Positions 41,023 through 49,708 of a stretch of 64,000 nucleotides of DNA are shown piece by piece. The notes under the pieces are model-generated. The model was not told the DNA's origin and did no database searches. It saw only the letters and a list, made by a program, of their open reading frames with translations. Both the position numbers and the translations under genes were made by a program. Positions within the stretch are counted from its first letter, which is position 1; each line of letters begins with the position of its first letter. This DNA is from Pseudomonas yamanorum (GTDB lineage Bacteria; Pseudomonadota; Gammaproteobacteria; Pseudomonadales; Pseudomonadaceae), in the NCBI RefSeq assembly GCF_013386765.1, contig NZ_JACARE010000019.1, forward strand, positions 1 to 64,000, given 5' to 3'.

Positions 41023-41694
41023 ATGAATATCCTCGTAGTCGAAGACGAGCCCAAGGCGGGCAACTACCTGCTTAACGGCCTGCAGGAACTGGGTTACTCC
41101 GTGAGCCTCGCCCGCGATGGTGTGGACGGTTTGCACCTGGCCCTGGAAACCCCGTTCGACGTGATCGTGCTGGACGTAATGATGCCGAAGATGGACGGCT
41201 GGGAAGTGCTGCGTCGCCTGCGCAAGGAAGCCGATACGCCGGTGCTGTTCCTCACCGCCCGGGATGACATCGCCGACCGCATCAAGGGCCTGGAGCTGGG
41301 CGCCGATGATTACCTGATCAAGCCGTTTTCCTTCGCCGAACTGGTGGCGCGCCTGCGCACCCTGACCCGGCGCGGGCCGAGCCGTGAAGAAGAACAACTG
41401 CAGATCGCCGACCTGCAGATCGACGTGCTCAAGCGCCGCGTCACCCGCGGCGGCGTGCGCATCACCCTGACCAACAAGGAGTTCGCCTTGTTGCACTTGT
41501 TTGCCACCCACCAGGACCAGGTCCTGTCGCGCTCGCTGATCGCCTCGCGGGTATGGGACATGAATTTCGACAGCGACACCAACGTGGTCGACGTGGCCGT
41601 GCGCCGCCTGCGCCTGAAAATCGACGACCCGTTCCAGCTCAAGCTGATCCACAGCGTGCGCGGCATCGGCTACCGCTTCGATACCCAACCATGA
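41023..41694 (+). CDS. Heavy-metal response regulator (CopR/CusR type)
   Basis: A 223-residue OmpR-family regulator. Receiver domain with phosphate-accepting Asp51 (VLDVMMPKMDGWEVL), Thr78 and Lys100; winged-helix DNA-binding domain from about residue 125 (ITLTNKEFALLHLFATHQDQVLSR). Its closest remembered relatives are CopR, CusR, CzcR and IrlR. The nearby CATTAC..CTTGTCAT boxes point to a copper-type specificity. Translation is coupled to the sensor kinase by an ATGA overlap. Confidence 0.93.
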   Translation: MNILVVEDEPKAGNYLLNGLQELGYSVSLARDGVDGLHLALETPFDVIVLDVMMPKMDGWEVLRRLRKEADTPVLFLTARDDIADRIKGLELGADDYLIKPFSFAELVARLRTLTRRGPSREEEQLQIADLQIDVLKRRVTRGGVRITLTNKEFALLHLFATHQDQVLSRSLIASRVWDMNFDSDTNVVDVAVRRLRLKIDDPFQLKLIHSVRGIGYRFDTQP

Positions 41695-43091
41695 GCCAGC
41701 CTCGGCATTACTCCCTGACCCTGCGCCTGGCACTGATCTTTGCCTTGCTGGCCTTCGCCCTGCTGGCCACTCTCGGCGTAGCACTGTACCGCGAGCTTGA
41801 GCGCGAACTGATCCACCGTGACGACGCCGCACTGATCTACCGCGTCGACCAACTGCGCAACCTGCTGAACGACAGCAACACCCTGGACCTGATCAAGACC
41901 AAGCCGGAGCTGTTCCAGAACATGCTGGGCAACCGCGAGTCGGTGCTGAGCATCGCAGCGCCCGGGCAGAAGCCATTGCTGGAGGTGAACCCCGGTAACA
42001 TCGACATGCCCGACGTGACCCCGGTACCCCGGGACCACACCCTGGAATTCGCCGACGTGCAGCACTTGCCCGGCATCAACGGCGTGCCCTTCTCTACCCT
42101 GGCAGCCACTATCGATTCGGGCGACCTGGGCAGCCTGCAAGTCACCACCGGGCGGCTGATGACCGAGCGCACCGCCGTGCTCGCCAGCTATCGGCTGAGT
42201 GTCTACATCCTCGCCAGTATCGCCGCGCTGGTGCTGGCGGTGGTCGGCTACCTGATGGTGCATCGCGGCCTGCTGCCATTGCGGCGCCTGGCGGTGCATG
42301 CCCAAGGCATCGGCGTGGGTAACCTCGCCGCGCGCCTCGACAGCCACGGCGCACCGAAAGAACTGCTGCCGATGATTGATTCGTTCAACACCATGCTCGA
42401 ACGCCTGGCCAAGGGCTTCGTGCAATTGGGCCAGGTCTCCACCGACATGGCCCACGAACTGCGCACACCGATCAATAATTTGCTCGGAGAAACCCAAGTG
42501 GCGTTGCAGCAACACCGCAGCGTCGAGGCCTACCAGCAACTGCTCGCCTCCAACGTCGAAGAGCTCGAACGCCTGGCGCGCATGCTCGACAACATGCTGT
42601 TCCTGGCCCGCACCGACCCGGCCAGCGCCCTGCGCCAACGCCAGGAACTGGACGCGGCCGACGAAGTGGAACGCATGGCCGACTACTTCGAAGGGCTGGC
42701 GGGCGACGTCGACATCAGCATTCTCGCCCAAGGGCACGGGGTGATCTGGGCCGAACCGATGCTGCTGCGCCGTGCCCTGGCCAACCTGTGTGCCAATGCC
42801 ATCAAATATGGTGCGCCAGGTACCGAACTGCTGATCCGCGCCACGCCCTGCGCCGAGGGTATCAGCCTGAGCGTGACCAACCACGGCGCGACCATTGCGG
42901 CGGAGCACTTGCCGAGGTTGTTCGAGCGGTTTTATCGCGTGGATGAATCCCGGGAACGTTCGGCCCATTCCAACGGGTTGGGGCTGTCGATTGTCGCGAC
43001 CATCATGCTATTGCATAACGGCCGGTACAGCGTGAGCAGTGAAGACGGCGTGACGTGCTTCGCGTTGTTTTTCCCCGGGCGGGAGGCATAG
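41691..43091 (+). CDS. Heavy-metal sensor histidine kinase (CopS/CusS type)
   Basis: A 466-residue inner-membrane kinase: membrane span 11-33, a periplasmic sensor loop of about 135 residues, second span 169-190, HAMP domain (about 190-243), phosphorylated His255 in DMAHELRTPINN and an ATPase domain with N-box LANLCANAIKYG and G-box SNGLGLSI. It should phosphorylate the response regulator encoded just upstream when metal is sensed in the periplasm. Confidence 0.93.
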   Translation: MSQPRHYSLTLRLALIFALLAFALLATLGVALYRELERELIHRDDAALIYRVDQLRNLLNDSNTLDLIKTKPELFQNMLGNRESVLSIAAPGQKPLLEVNPGNIDMPDVTPVPRDHTLEFADVQHLPGINGVPFSTLAATIDSGDLGSLQVTTGRLMTERTAVLASYRLSVYILASIAALVLAVVGYLMVHRGLLPLRRLAVHAQGIGVGNLAARLDSHGAPKELLPMIDSFNTMLERLAKGFVQLGQVSTDMAHELRTPINNLLGETQVALQQHRSVEAYQQLLASNVEELERLARMLDNMLFLARTDPASALRQRQELDAADEVERMADYFEGLAGDVDISILAQGHGVIWAEPMLLRRALANLCANAIKYGAPGTELLIRATPCAEGISLSVTNHGATIAAEHLPRLFERFYRVDESRERSAHSNGLGLSIVATIMLLHNGRYSVSSEDGVTCFALFFPGREA

Positions 43092-43184
43092 CTGCTTGCC
43101 ATGGAGCAGGGTCTTCAAGCATCGTAGCGCCCCCATCGGATACGGTGGCTTCCCCTCTCTCAATCTCTGTGGATACGGAAATCA

Positions 43185-43730
43185 ATGAAAACCTCCAAGG
43201 CCCTGTTTGCCCTGTCGTTCGCTGTCGCCCTTTCGATGCTGGGTGGTTGTGCCGCCAAGGTAAAAAGCGGCGGTACAGACGCCCTGGCCATTCCGGAATC
43301 GGCCAAACAAAACCTGGTGGTGAGCTTTAAAGGCAACACCACCGTCGAGCAAAACCAGGACTGGCCACTGCTCAAGCAACAATGGGGCGCGGCCCTGCAA
43401 ACCGAAGCGCAACAGGCCGGTTATAGCCTCAAGGAAACGCCAACCATCAACACCGGCAGTGCCGACGGCGTGGGCATCACCATCAACGTCAGCAAGTTCC
43501 GCTACCTGACCGCGGGCACCCGCTACGCTGCCGGTGCGCTGGTGGGCAACGCCTGGGTGTTCTCGAAAGCCGACTTTTCCGACTTGAAGTCCGGCGCACC
43601 GCTGGGCGCGCGCACCTATGAAACCGAGTCTTCGGCGTGGGAAGGCATTGCGTCGGCCATGACCCAGAAGCAAGTCCAGGCGATTGCCAAGCAAGTAATC
43701 GCGGATATCAAGAACGCCAAGGCGCAGTAA
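43185..43730 (+). CDS. DUF4410-like lipoprotein
   Basis: A 181-residue lipoprotein with lipobox LGGC (Cys22). The mature part (VVSFKGNTTVEQNQDWPLLKQQWGAALQTEAQQAGYSL; ISKFRYLTAG-like strand) resembles the DUF4410 family of envelope lipoproteins, but I hold that family call loosely. The C-terminus is helical (QVQAIAKQVIADIKNAKAQ). It stands alone after the two-component genes. Confidence 0.75.
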   Translation: MKTSKALFALSFAVALSMLGGCAAKVKSGGTDALAIPESAKQNLVVSFKGNTTVEQNQDWPLLKQQWGAALQTEAQQAGYSLKETPTINTGSADGVGITINVSKFRYLTAGTRYAAGALVGNAWVFSKADFSDLKSGAPLGARTYETESSAWEGIASAMTQKQVQAIAKQVIADIKNAKAQ

Positions 43731-43766
43731 TCCCCTGGCGGGTATCCATGTTGCCAGCGCTGCGAG

Positions 43767-43797
43767 TGCCGACGTTGGGCTATGCCCGGCGTCGGCA
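43767..43797 (+). terminator. Hairpin after the DUF4410-like gene
   Basis: TGCCGACG and CGTCGGCA pair, with an inner GGGC/GCCC stem around TAT. It lies 36 nt after the stop; no T-run. Confidence 0.55.
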
Positions 43798-43830
43798 TTG
43801 GGCTCGCTAAATAAAGACAAGGACGAATAA

Positions 43831-44334
43831 ATGAGCATCTACCCTCCCCTTTTGCTGGCACTCGCCATTGTGACCGCCTACGTGGCCAGTCAGCGCGGCC
43901 GATCAGGGCCAAGATGGTTTGCGATAGCCGTGTTCGTGCCCGTGGTCCCGCTGATTGTCCTCCTGCTGCTGCCACGCATTCCCAAGACCGGTGTTGACGC
44001 CCTGGTGCATGAAGACCTGCGCCCCTGCCCCGCCTGTTCCAGCCCCATCAAAGCCGCCGCCGCGCAGTGCAAACACTGTGGCGCCGAGGTGGAGCCCATC
44101 GCCCTGAAAAATCGCAGCGGCTGGGTCGTGCGCATTACCGCCGATAGCGATGAAGGGTTTGGCCTGCTGGTGGCGCAATTGCAGGAACTCGATGTGCCCA
44201 CCGTTCTCGATGAACCTCCCCACGCCTTTGTCGGCCCGTTTGAAGAAAAGGCCCAGGCCCAGAATGTGCTCAGGTATTTGAAGTCCGATCAGGGTTTGGA
44301 CGGACTGGTGACGTGGCGGTCCGTGAGTCGCTAG
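43831..44334 (+). CDS. Membrane protein with zinc ribbon
   Basis: A 167-residue protein with two N-terminal membrane spans (about 3-19 and 29-48), a zinc ribbon with Cys66, Cys69, Cys80 and Cys83 (CPACSSPIKAAAAQCKHC), and a C-terminal SPOR-like or alpha/beta domain (GPFEEKAQAQNVLRYLKSDQG). Function unknown. It converges with the GNAT gene, with only 3 nt between the stops. Confidence 0.8.
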   Translation: MSIYPPLLLALAIVTAYVASQRGRSGPRWFAIAVFVPVVPLIVLLLLPRIPKTGVDALVHEDLRPCPACSSPIKAAAAQCKHCGAEVEPIALKNRSGWVVRITADSDEGFGLLVAQLQELDVPTVLDEPPHAFVGPFEEKAQAQNVLRYLKSDQGLDGLVTWRSVSR

Positions 44335-44337
44335 CCC

Positions 44338-44763
44338 TCAGGCCAGGTGCTTCTGGAAAAAGTGGCGTTTGTGCCCTGGCGGGTAGTCGGCGATATGCCC
44401 GAACTCGCTGAAGCCCAGTTTTCGATAAAAGCCGGGAGCCTGGAAGCTGAAGGTATCCAGCCAGATCCCCGCGCACTTTTTCTCCCGCGCCAGGTCCTCT
44501 GCCGCCTGCATCAGCTTTGAACCGGTGCCTTGGGTGCGCATCGATTCAGGCACGCTCAAGAGTTCAACAAACATCCAGCCATAAGAGATTTTCCCGTAGA
44601 GGCCGCCCACCACGTCCTGGCTGACAGGATCGCGCAGCAAAAGCCCGAAGGTTTCAAACGGGTTCTCGCCACACTGGCTGATGTTGTACGCCCTCAGCGG
44701 CTGGAGGATGGCCTGGCGCTCTTGTTCCGTAACGTCGAAAGACAACTCTATCGCTGATGCCAT
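44338..44763 (-). CDS. GNAT family N-acetyltransferase
   Basis: A 141-residue acetyltransferase with the acetyl-CoA loop MRTQGTGSKLMQAAED and the C-terminal APGFYRKLGFSEFG. The start MASAIELSF at 44763 has AGGAAG upstream; the codons before it are not conserved. Substrate unknown. Transcribed alone. Confidence 0.87.
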   Translation of the reverse strand: MASAIELSFDVTEQERQAILQPLRAYNISQCGENPFETFGLLLRDPVSQDVVGGLYGKISYGWMFVELLSVPESMRTQGTGSKLMQAAEDLAREKKCAGIWLDTFSFQAPGFYRKLGFSEFGHIADYPPGHKRHFFQKHLA

Positions 44764-44928
44764 CTCAATCTTCCTGATGTGAATGCCCAATCCGGCGGAC
44801 ATTAGCAGCGATAACCCCCTGTCGCATACAGAACAGTCCTTGCGCCCTCAGCTACACACAGGTCGCAACCGCCCCAGGACAAATACCGCGTGGCCGGTAC
44901 TCTGGGATGACCACCCGGGAGATTTCCA

Positions 44929-45843
44929 ATGACTTTACGCGCTTGCCTGGCCGCTCTATTGGTACTGACCGCCTCCACCGCCTGTGCCGCCCCGCGCTAC
45001 GATCACCTGTATGCATTCGGCGACAGCTACTCCGACAACGGTGCGGGTGAACGCTTCACCAAAACCCTGGCCACGCAGAAGGTCAAGGATGCGCAGGAAC
45101 TGCCCGGCTCGCTGTATTGGAAAGGCCGCTGGAGCAACGGCCCGACTGCCGTCGAGAACCTGGCTCGCGCCTTGAAGACCCCCTTGACCGACTACGCCGT
45201 CGGCGGCGCCAAGAGTGGCAACGGCAACTACTACGCATGGATGGAACCGGCGCGCGACACCGGCGTTTCGGGCCAGATCGCCGACTACCTGAAATCCGCC
45301 AAGGCACACAAGGCGGACCCGAACGCGCTGTATTTCATTTTCATCTCGGCCAACGACTTTTTTGAATGGGCCGACTTCTCACACCCCGAGTCGGTTGCGG
45401 TGCTCAGCCAGAACAGCGTAGCGAATATTCAGAAAGCCACCGAGACACTGATTGCCGCAGGCGCCAAACATGTGATGGTGGTGGGCACCACGGATTTGAG
45501 TCATGTGCCGGCCGTGGTGCAGGGCAATCAAGTCGAGAACGCGAAAAGCTACCAGCAGGCGCTCGAACAAAAGTTGCCGGTGGTGCTCAGCACATTGGCC
45601 AAAACCCATCAGGTCAGCATCAGCTACTTCGACCACGTGGCGTTCAGCGACCAGCTGCGCGCGGCTCCCGGGGTTGCGGGGTTGAAAGACCTTGATACGC
45701 CTTGCCAGCACACCTATCCGGACGTGAAGCCCGTGTGTAAAAACCCGGACGCGCATTACTACTGGGATGAATGGCACCCGACGCGCAAGGTCCATGCCCT
45801 GGCCGCCGAGGCGATGCTTGAAACCCTGAAGGCCAGACGCTGA
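44929..45843 (+). CDS. Exported SGNH/GDSL hydrolase
   Basis: A 304-residue secreted GDSL esterase/lipase. A signal peptide (1-20, ending ACA) is followed by block I FGDSYSDNG with nucleophile Ser33, block III with ISANDFF and block V WDEWHPTRKVH, which supplies the catalytic Asp and His. It lacks an autotransporter domain, so the enzyme is periplasmic or secreted. GAGATTT precedes the ATG. The substrate is unknown. Confidence 0.9.
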   Translation: MTLRACLAALLVLTASTACAAPRYDHLYAFGDSYSDNGAGERFTKTLATQKVKDAQELPGSLYWKGRWSNGPTAVENLARALKTPLTDYAVGGAKSGNGNYYAWMEPARDTGVSGQIADYLKSAKAHKADPNALYFIFISANDFFEWADFSHPESVAVLSQNSVANIQKATETLIAAGAKHVMVVGTTDLSHVPAVVQGNQVENAKSYQQALEQKLPVVLSTLAKTHQVSISYFDHVAFSDQLRAAPGVAGLKDLDTPCQHTYPDVKPVCKNPDAHYYWDEWHPTRKVHALAAEAMLETLKARR

Positions 45844-45852
45844 CAACCGGGT

Positions 45853-47055
45853 TTATTCTGGCTTGAGCAGCGCCTCATAGTCCGGGCTGATTTCCGCCAG
45901 GATCATCAACGCCGCCGCGCCCAGCGCCACCGCGTCGTGCCCGGCGGTGCCCATTTGAATGCGTGGGTGCAGGCGATCCGAGCGGCTGCTGATGGAGCGG
46001 CTCAGGGGTTCGAGGCGGGCGATCAGCCGGACCAGAATCGCTTGGGGCAGAAAGCCGCTGATCAGGATGGTCTGCGGGTCGAGTACCGACTCAAGAATGT
46101 TGATGGCCTGCTTCAACGCGGGCGCCGCTTCGTCGAGCCAGGCGTCGACGCCTTCGTTGAGTTCCTGATCATTCATGTCCCAGGTCGCCAGGTCCTGCTC
46201 GGCCGGATGCCCCAGATGCTCCAGCAGTGCGGCGATGGAGATGTAGCGCTCCAGACAGCCCTGATTCCCGCAATAACAGGCCTTGCCGTCAGGGATCACC
46301 GTCATGTGTCCTATCTCGCCGGCGTTGTGCCAATGCCCGGAATACAGGCGGTTATCCAGATACAGGCCCGCCCCCAGGCCGCTGCCGATAAACAGGTGGA
46401 CGAAGTTGTGCAGGCCGCTGGCGATGCCATACAGGCGCTCGCCCATGGTTGCCGCGGTGGCGTCGTTTTCAATCAGCACCGGCAAGCCGATGTCCCGCTG
46501 CAACCGTAGCGGGATGCCCGGGTCGTCCCAGCCGGACATTGCCGTGGGACCCACACAGGTCATGCCTTCAACGCTGAAAGGCCCCGGCAAGGCAATACCG
46601 ACACCGAGGAAACGGCCTCCCGGACGTTGCTGGCAGAAGTCCTTTACGCAGCCCACGATCAACGGCAACGCCTGATCGAACGTCGGGTAGCTGACCGTCA
46701 ACGTCACCTGCGCCACCGTCTCGCCGAGCAAATCGAGCAACACGGCAATGATGTGATGTTGTTCGATATGAAAGCCGATTGAGTAGCCACCTTCGGGGTT
46801 CAGCGACAGCGGCACCGGCGGCTGGCCACGGCCGCCCTTCTCGGCCGCGTGCGCCAGCAGAACGCCCTCGTCCTGCAGCTCGGTGACGATGTTCGACACC
46901 GTCTGCGCCGTCAGCGAGGTCAGCCGCGTGAGATCGGCACGGGTCAGGCGCCCGCTCTGGCGAATGGCTTCCAGGATCACCCGGCGGTTGTGCTGTCGGG
47001 CATGTTCGGCGTTGGTGCCGGTGGTCACCGCACGTTTGAGCTTGGGATTTTTCAT
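45853..47055 (-). CDS. ROK family transcriptional repressor (NagC/Mlc type)
   Basis: A 400-residue ROK regulator: N-terminal winged helix (RVILEAIRQSGRLTRADLTRLTSLTAQTVSNIV) and a sugar-kinase-like domain with the zinc motif CYCGNQGCLERY. It diverges from the amino-sugar uptake operon and should repress it until a sugar phosphate or amino sugar binds. An AT-rich dyad lies 23 nt in front of its start. Confidence 0.93.
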   Translation of the reverse strand: MKNPKLKRAVTTGTNAEHARQHNRRVILEAIRQSGRLTRADLTRLTSLTAQTVSNIVTELQDEGVLLAHAAEKGGRGQPPVPLSLNPEGGYSIGFHIEQHHIIAVLLDLLGETVAQVTLTVSYPTFDQALPLIVGCVKDFCQQRPGGRFLGVGIALPGPFSVEGMTCVGPTAMSGWDDPGIPLRLQRDIGLPVLIENDATAATMGERLYGIASGLHNFVHLFIGSGLGAGLYLDNRLYSGHWHNAGEIGHMTVIPDGKACYCGNQGCLERYISIAALLEHLGHPAEQDLATWDMNDQELNEGVDAWLDEAAPALKQAINILESVLDPQTILISGFLPQAILVRLIARLEPLSRSISSRSDRLHPRIQMGTAGHDAVALGAAALMILAEISPDYEALLKPE

Positions 47056-47077
47056 GGGCTGATAATCCGCCGCCGCA

Positions 47078-47102
47078 ATTAATTAAATCAAGTTGAATTA
47101 AT
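47078..47102. promoter_or_regulatory. AT-rich dyad ATTAATT-N11-AATTAAT (possible ROK operator)
   Basis: A perfect 7-bp-arm inverted repeat in the gap between the divergent ROK regulator and the permease gene. NagC/Mlc-type proteins bind AT-rich dyads, so this is the best candidate operator in the gap. Confidence 0.5.
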
Positions 47103-47267
47103 ACTCACATCGTGCTTTTCTTAGCGCCTCGGACGATTGCGCCTACAGCAATTTCCGATTACGCCCCATAAAAACAATGACGGGTCGATAGAAGCCCCTG
47201 ATGGCACGCAACCCCTTTGCAACTGCCCTTCTCCCCTTCTGTCACTCGATTAAGAGGTCGTTACCCC

Positions 47268-48671
47268 ATGAGCACGTTGACACCTGTCGATCCGGACTTA
47301 CCCAATGGCAAACGCAAAATCGGTCTGTTCCCCGCCATCACCCTGAACATGAGCCAGATGTGCGGCGTCGGGCCGTTCATCACCATTCCCACCATGATTG
47401 TGATCATGGGCGGCCCCCAGGCTTACCTCGGCTGGATCCTCGGCGCCTTGCTCGCCCTGTGTGACGGGCTGGTATGGGCTGAACTCGGTGCCTCTCTACC
47501 GGGCGCGGGCGGTACTTACAATTACCTGCGGGAAGCCTTCGGCAAGCGCACGGGCAAGCTGCTGCCGTTTCTGTTCGTGTGGACGGCCATGCTGTTCATC
47601 CCGCTGATCATGTCTACCGGCATCATCGGCTTCGTGCAGTACCTGACGTGGTTCTGGCCGAACATGAGCCAGACCGCCGGTAACCTGATCGGCCTCGCGG
47701 TGATCTGGCTGGTCATCGTCATGCTGTGGCGCAAGATCGAGTCCATCGCCAAATTGAGCGTCGTGCTGTGGGTGATCATGCTGATCAGCATCGGTGCGCT
47801 GATCGCCGCTGCCTTTACCAATTTCCATGCCGACCTGGCCTTCAGTTTCCCCGAGGGCGCGTTCAACCTCGGCGACAGCAGTTTCTGGCTGGGTATGGCC
47901 GGCGGCCTGACCATCGGCATTTACGACTACCTGGGCTACAACACCTCCGCGTACCTGGCCGGTGAAGTCGAGCAACCCGGGAAGGTGATTCCCAAGTCAA
48001 TCGTGTTTTCGATCCTGGGCATTCTCGCCATCTACCTGTTGATGCAAGTGGGGGTTTTGGGTGTGGTGGATTGGCACCGCATGCTCGACCCCGAATCCGC
48101 TGCCTACAAGTCCGTCGCCTCGGTCGTACTCAGTGAAACCTGGGGCAGCACTGCCGCCGGGATCGTCACCGTATTGATCCTGATCACTGCCGTCGCTTCC
48201 GTGTTTGCCGGGCTGCTGGGCGGCTCCCGGGTGCCGTTCGAAGCCGCGAAAGACAAGGTGTTTTTCAACGCCTTCAGCAAGGTCCACCCCAAGCACGCGT
48301 TCCCGACCTACGGCATCCTGAGCATGGGCCTGCTGACATCCGTGGGCTTCATGATTGGACGCCTGACCGACCTGAATACGCTGATTCAGTTGCTGACCAC
48401 AGTGATGATCCTGGTGCAGTCGGTGGCGCAGATCATCTCGCTGCTGGTGCTGCGCAAGACCAAGCCACACCTGGCACGACCTTACAAAATGTGGTTGTAC
48501 CCGGTGCCCGCGATTATCGCGCTGCTGGGTTGGGTCTATATCTATATGGCGTCCAACCATAACGCCCCGGGTGCTTACCCGATCCAGTGGTCGCTGGTGT
48601 GGGTAGCGGCCGGCAGCGTGGCATACCTGCTGTGGGCGCGGGTGCAAAAACTGTGGCCTTTCGATAAGTGA
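47268..48671 (+). CDS. APC family permease (probable amino-sugar or amine uptake)
   Basis: A 467-residue permease of the amino acid-polyamine-organocation superfamily with about 12 membrane spans; the first pair holds FPAITLNMSQMCGVGPFITIP and GAGGTYNYLREAFGK. The ATG at 47268 follows a weak ribosome site. It is the first gene of a unit with a ROK kinase and a SIS-domain deaminase, which argues for transport of an unacetylated amino sugar rather than an amino acid; this is inference from context. Confidence 0.88.
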   Translation: MSTLTPVDPDLPNGKRKIGLFPAITLNMSQMCGVGPFITIPTMIVIMGGPQAYLGWILGALLALCDGLVWAELGASLPGAGGTYNYLREAFGKRTGKLLPFLFVWTAMLFIPLIMSTGIIGFVQYLTWFWPNMSQTAGNLIGLAVIWLVIVMLWRKIESIAKLSVVLWVIMLISIGALIAAAFTNFHADLAFSFPEGAFNLGDSSFWLGMAGGLTIGIYDYLGYNTSAYLAGEVEQPGKVIPKSIVFSILGILAIYLLMQVGVLGVVDWHRMLDPESAAYKSVASVVLSETWGSTAAGIVTVLILITAVASVFAGLLGGSRVPFEAAKDKVFFNAFSKVHPKHAFPTYGILSMGLLTSVGFMIGRLTDLNTLIQLLTTVMILVQSVAQIISLLVLRKTKPHLARPYKMWLYPVPAIIALLGWVYIYMASNHNAPGAYPIQWSLVWVAAGSVAYLLWARVQKLWPFDK

Positions 48672-49708
48672 TGAGCGTTATGCACGAACCATTGGAAACA
48701 ACGGGCGCTGCGGCGCCCCGGCAAGGGCTGCTGCTGGCGATTGATGTCGGCGGCACCAAGACGCAGGTCGCCTGCTACAACATTGCACACCCGCGCATGA
48801 ATACACGGATTCTCGCGACCCACGCCGACGGTTTATCCGGTGTGCCGGCACTGCAACGCATCCTGGATGCCGCCCATGCCTGCGTGGCCGAGTTCGGCGA
48901 CCTGCCGGTGCTGAGCGTGGCGGCGGTGTTTCCCGGGGTGGTGCGCGGGCCCACCTTGCTGATGGCACCCAACACCCCGGGCTTCGAACACCTCGACCTG
49001 CACGGGTTGATCGCCCAGGCATTTGGCAATGCCCCGGTGGCCCTCGATAACGATGTGAAGGCCGGCGCCCTCGCCGAAGTCCGCTGGGGCTCGCTGGCCG
49101 GTGTCGATAACGCGATCTACCTGAACCTGGGCACCGGCCTTTCGGCGGCGGCGATTGCCAACGGCAAGCTGATTCGCGGCCACAACGGCGCGGCCATGGA
49201 AATCGCCTACCTGCTGTCACCGTTTCTCGACCCGGCGCAGCCTGATCAGTGGCGTACCTATGAGCACGGTGGCGCGCCGCTGGAAGAGCTGTTCTCCGGT
49301 AACGCCTTGAGCGAGTTGGCGGCGCAGATGCTTGGGCACGGGCATCAGCCGCTAGACCTGTTTTCCAGCGTCGACCCGCAGGTACGCCAGGCGCTGGAGC
49401 TGCGCATCGCCGCGTGCGCCGTGCAAGTGGCCAACCTGGCGGTGGCGCTGGATGTGGAGCGCATCGCAATTGGCGGTGGCCTGTACCGCCAGGCCTCGAC
49501 GCTGGCGCCGATCCTCGAACAGTTGATCCGCCGCGTGGTGCCCTTCCCGCCCACCATCGCCGCTGCGCATTTCACCCACGATGCTCCACTGTGGGGGGCC
49601 CTGAGCATGGCCATGGACGCCGTCGGCTTGAATGGCATCGCGCAGCAGGTGCTCAACGCCGGCAACACCCTTTATCAGGAGTTGAGTCATGTCATTGATG
49701 CTCAGTGA
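48671..49708 (+). CDS. ROK family sugar kinase lacking the zinc motif
   Basis: A 345-residue ROK kinase with the ATP-binding start LLAIDVGGTKTQVACYN and the sugar site NLGTGLSAAAIANGKLIRGHNGAAMEIAY. The CxCGxxGC zinc motif usual in this family is absent; the segment after AMEIAY has no cysteines at all. The ATG at 48671 shares a base with the permease stop (TGATG). It should phosphorylate the sugar imported by the permease, for example glucosamine, but this is not proven. Confidence 0.86.
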   Translation: MSVMHEPLETTGAAAPRQGLLLAIDVGGTKTQVACYNIAHPRMNTRILATHADGLSGVPALQRILDAAHACVAEFGDLPVLSVAAVFPGVVRGPTLLMAPNTPGFEHLDLHGLIAQAFGNAPVALDNDVKAGALAEVRWGSLAGVDNAIYLNLGTGLSAAAIANGKLIRGHNGAAMEIAYLLSPFLDPAQPDQWRTYEHGGAPLEELFSGNALSELAAQMLGHGHQPLDLFSSVDPQVRQALELRIAACAVQVANLAVALDVERIAIGGGLYRQASTLAPILEQLIRRVVPFPPTIAAAHFTHDAPLWGALSMAMDAVGLNGIAQQVLNAGNTLYQELSHVIDAQ

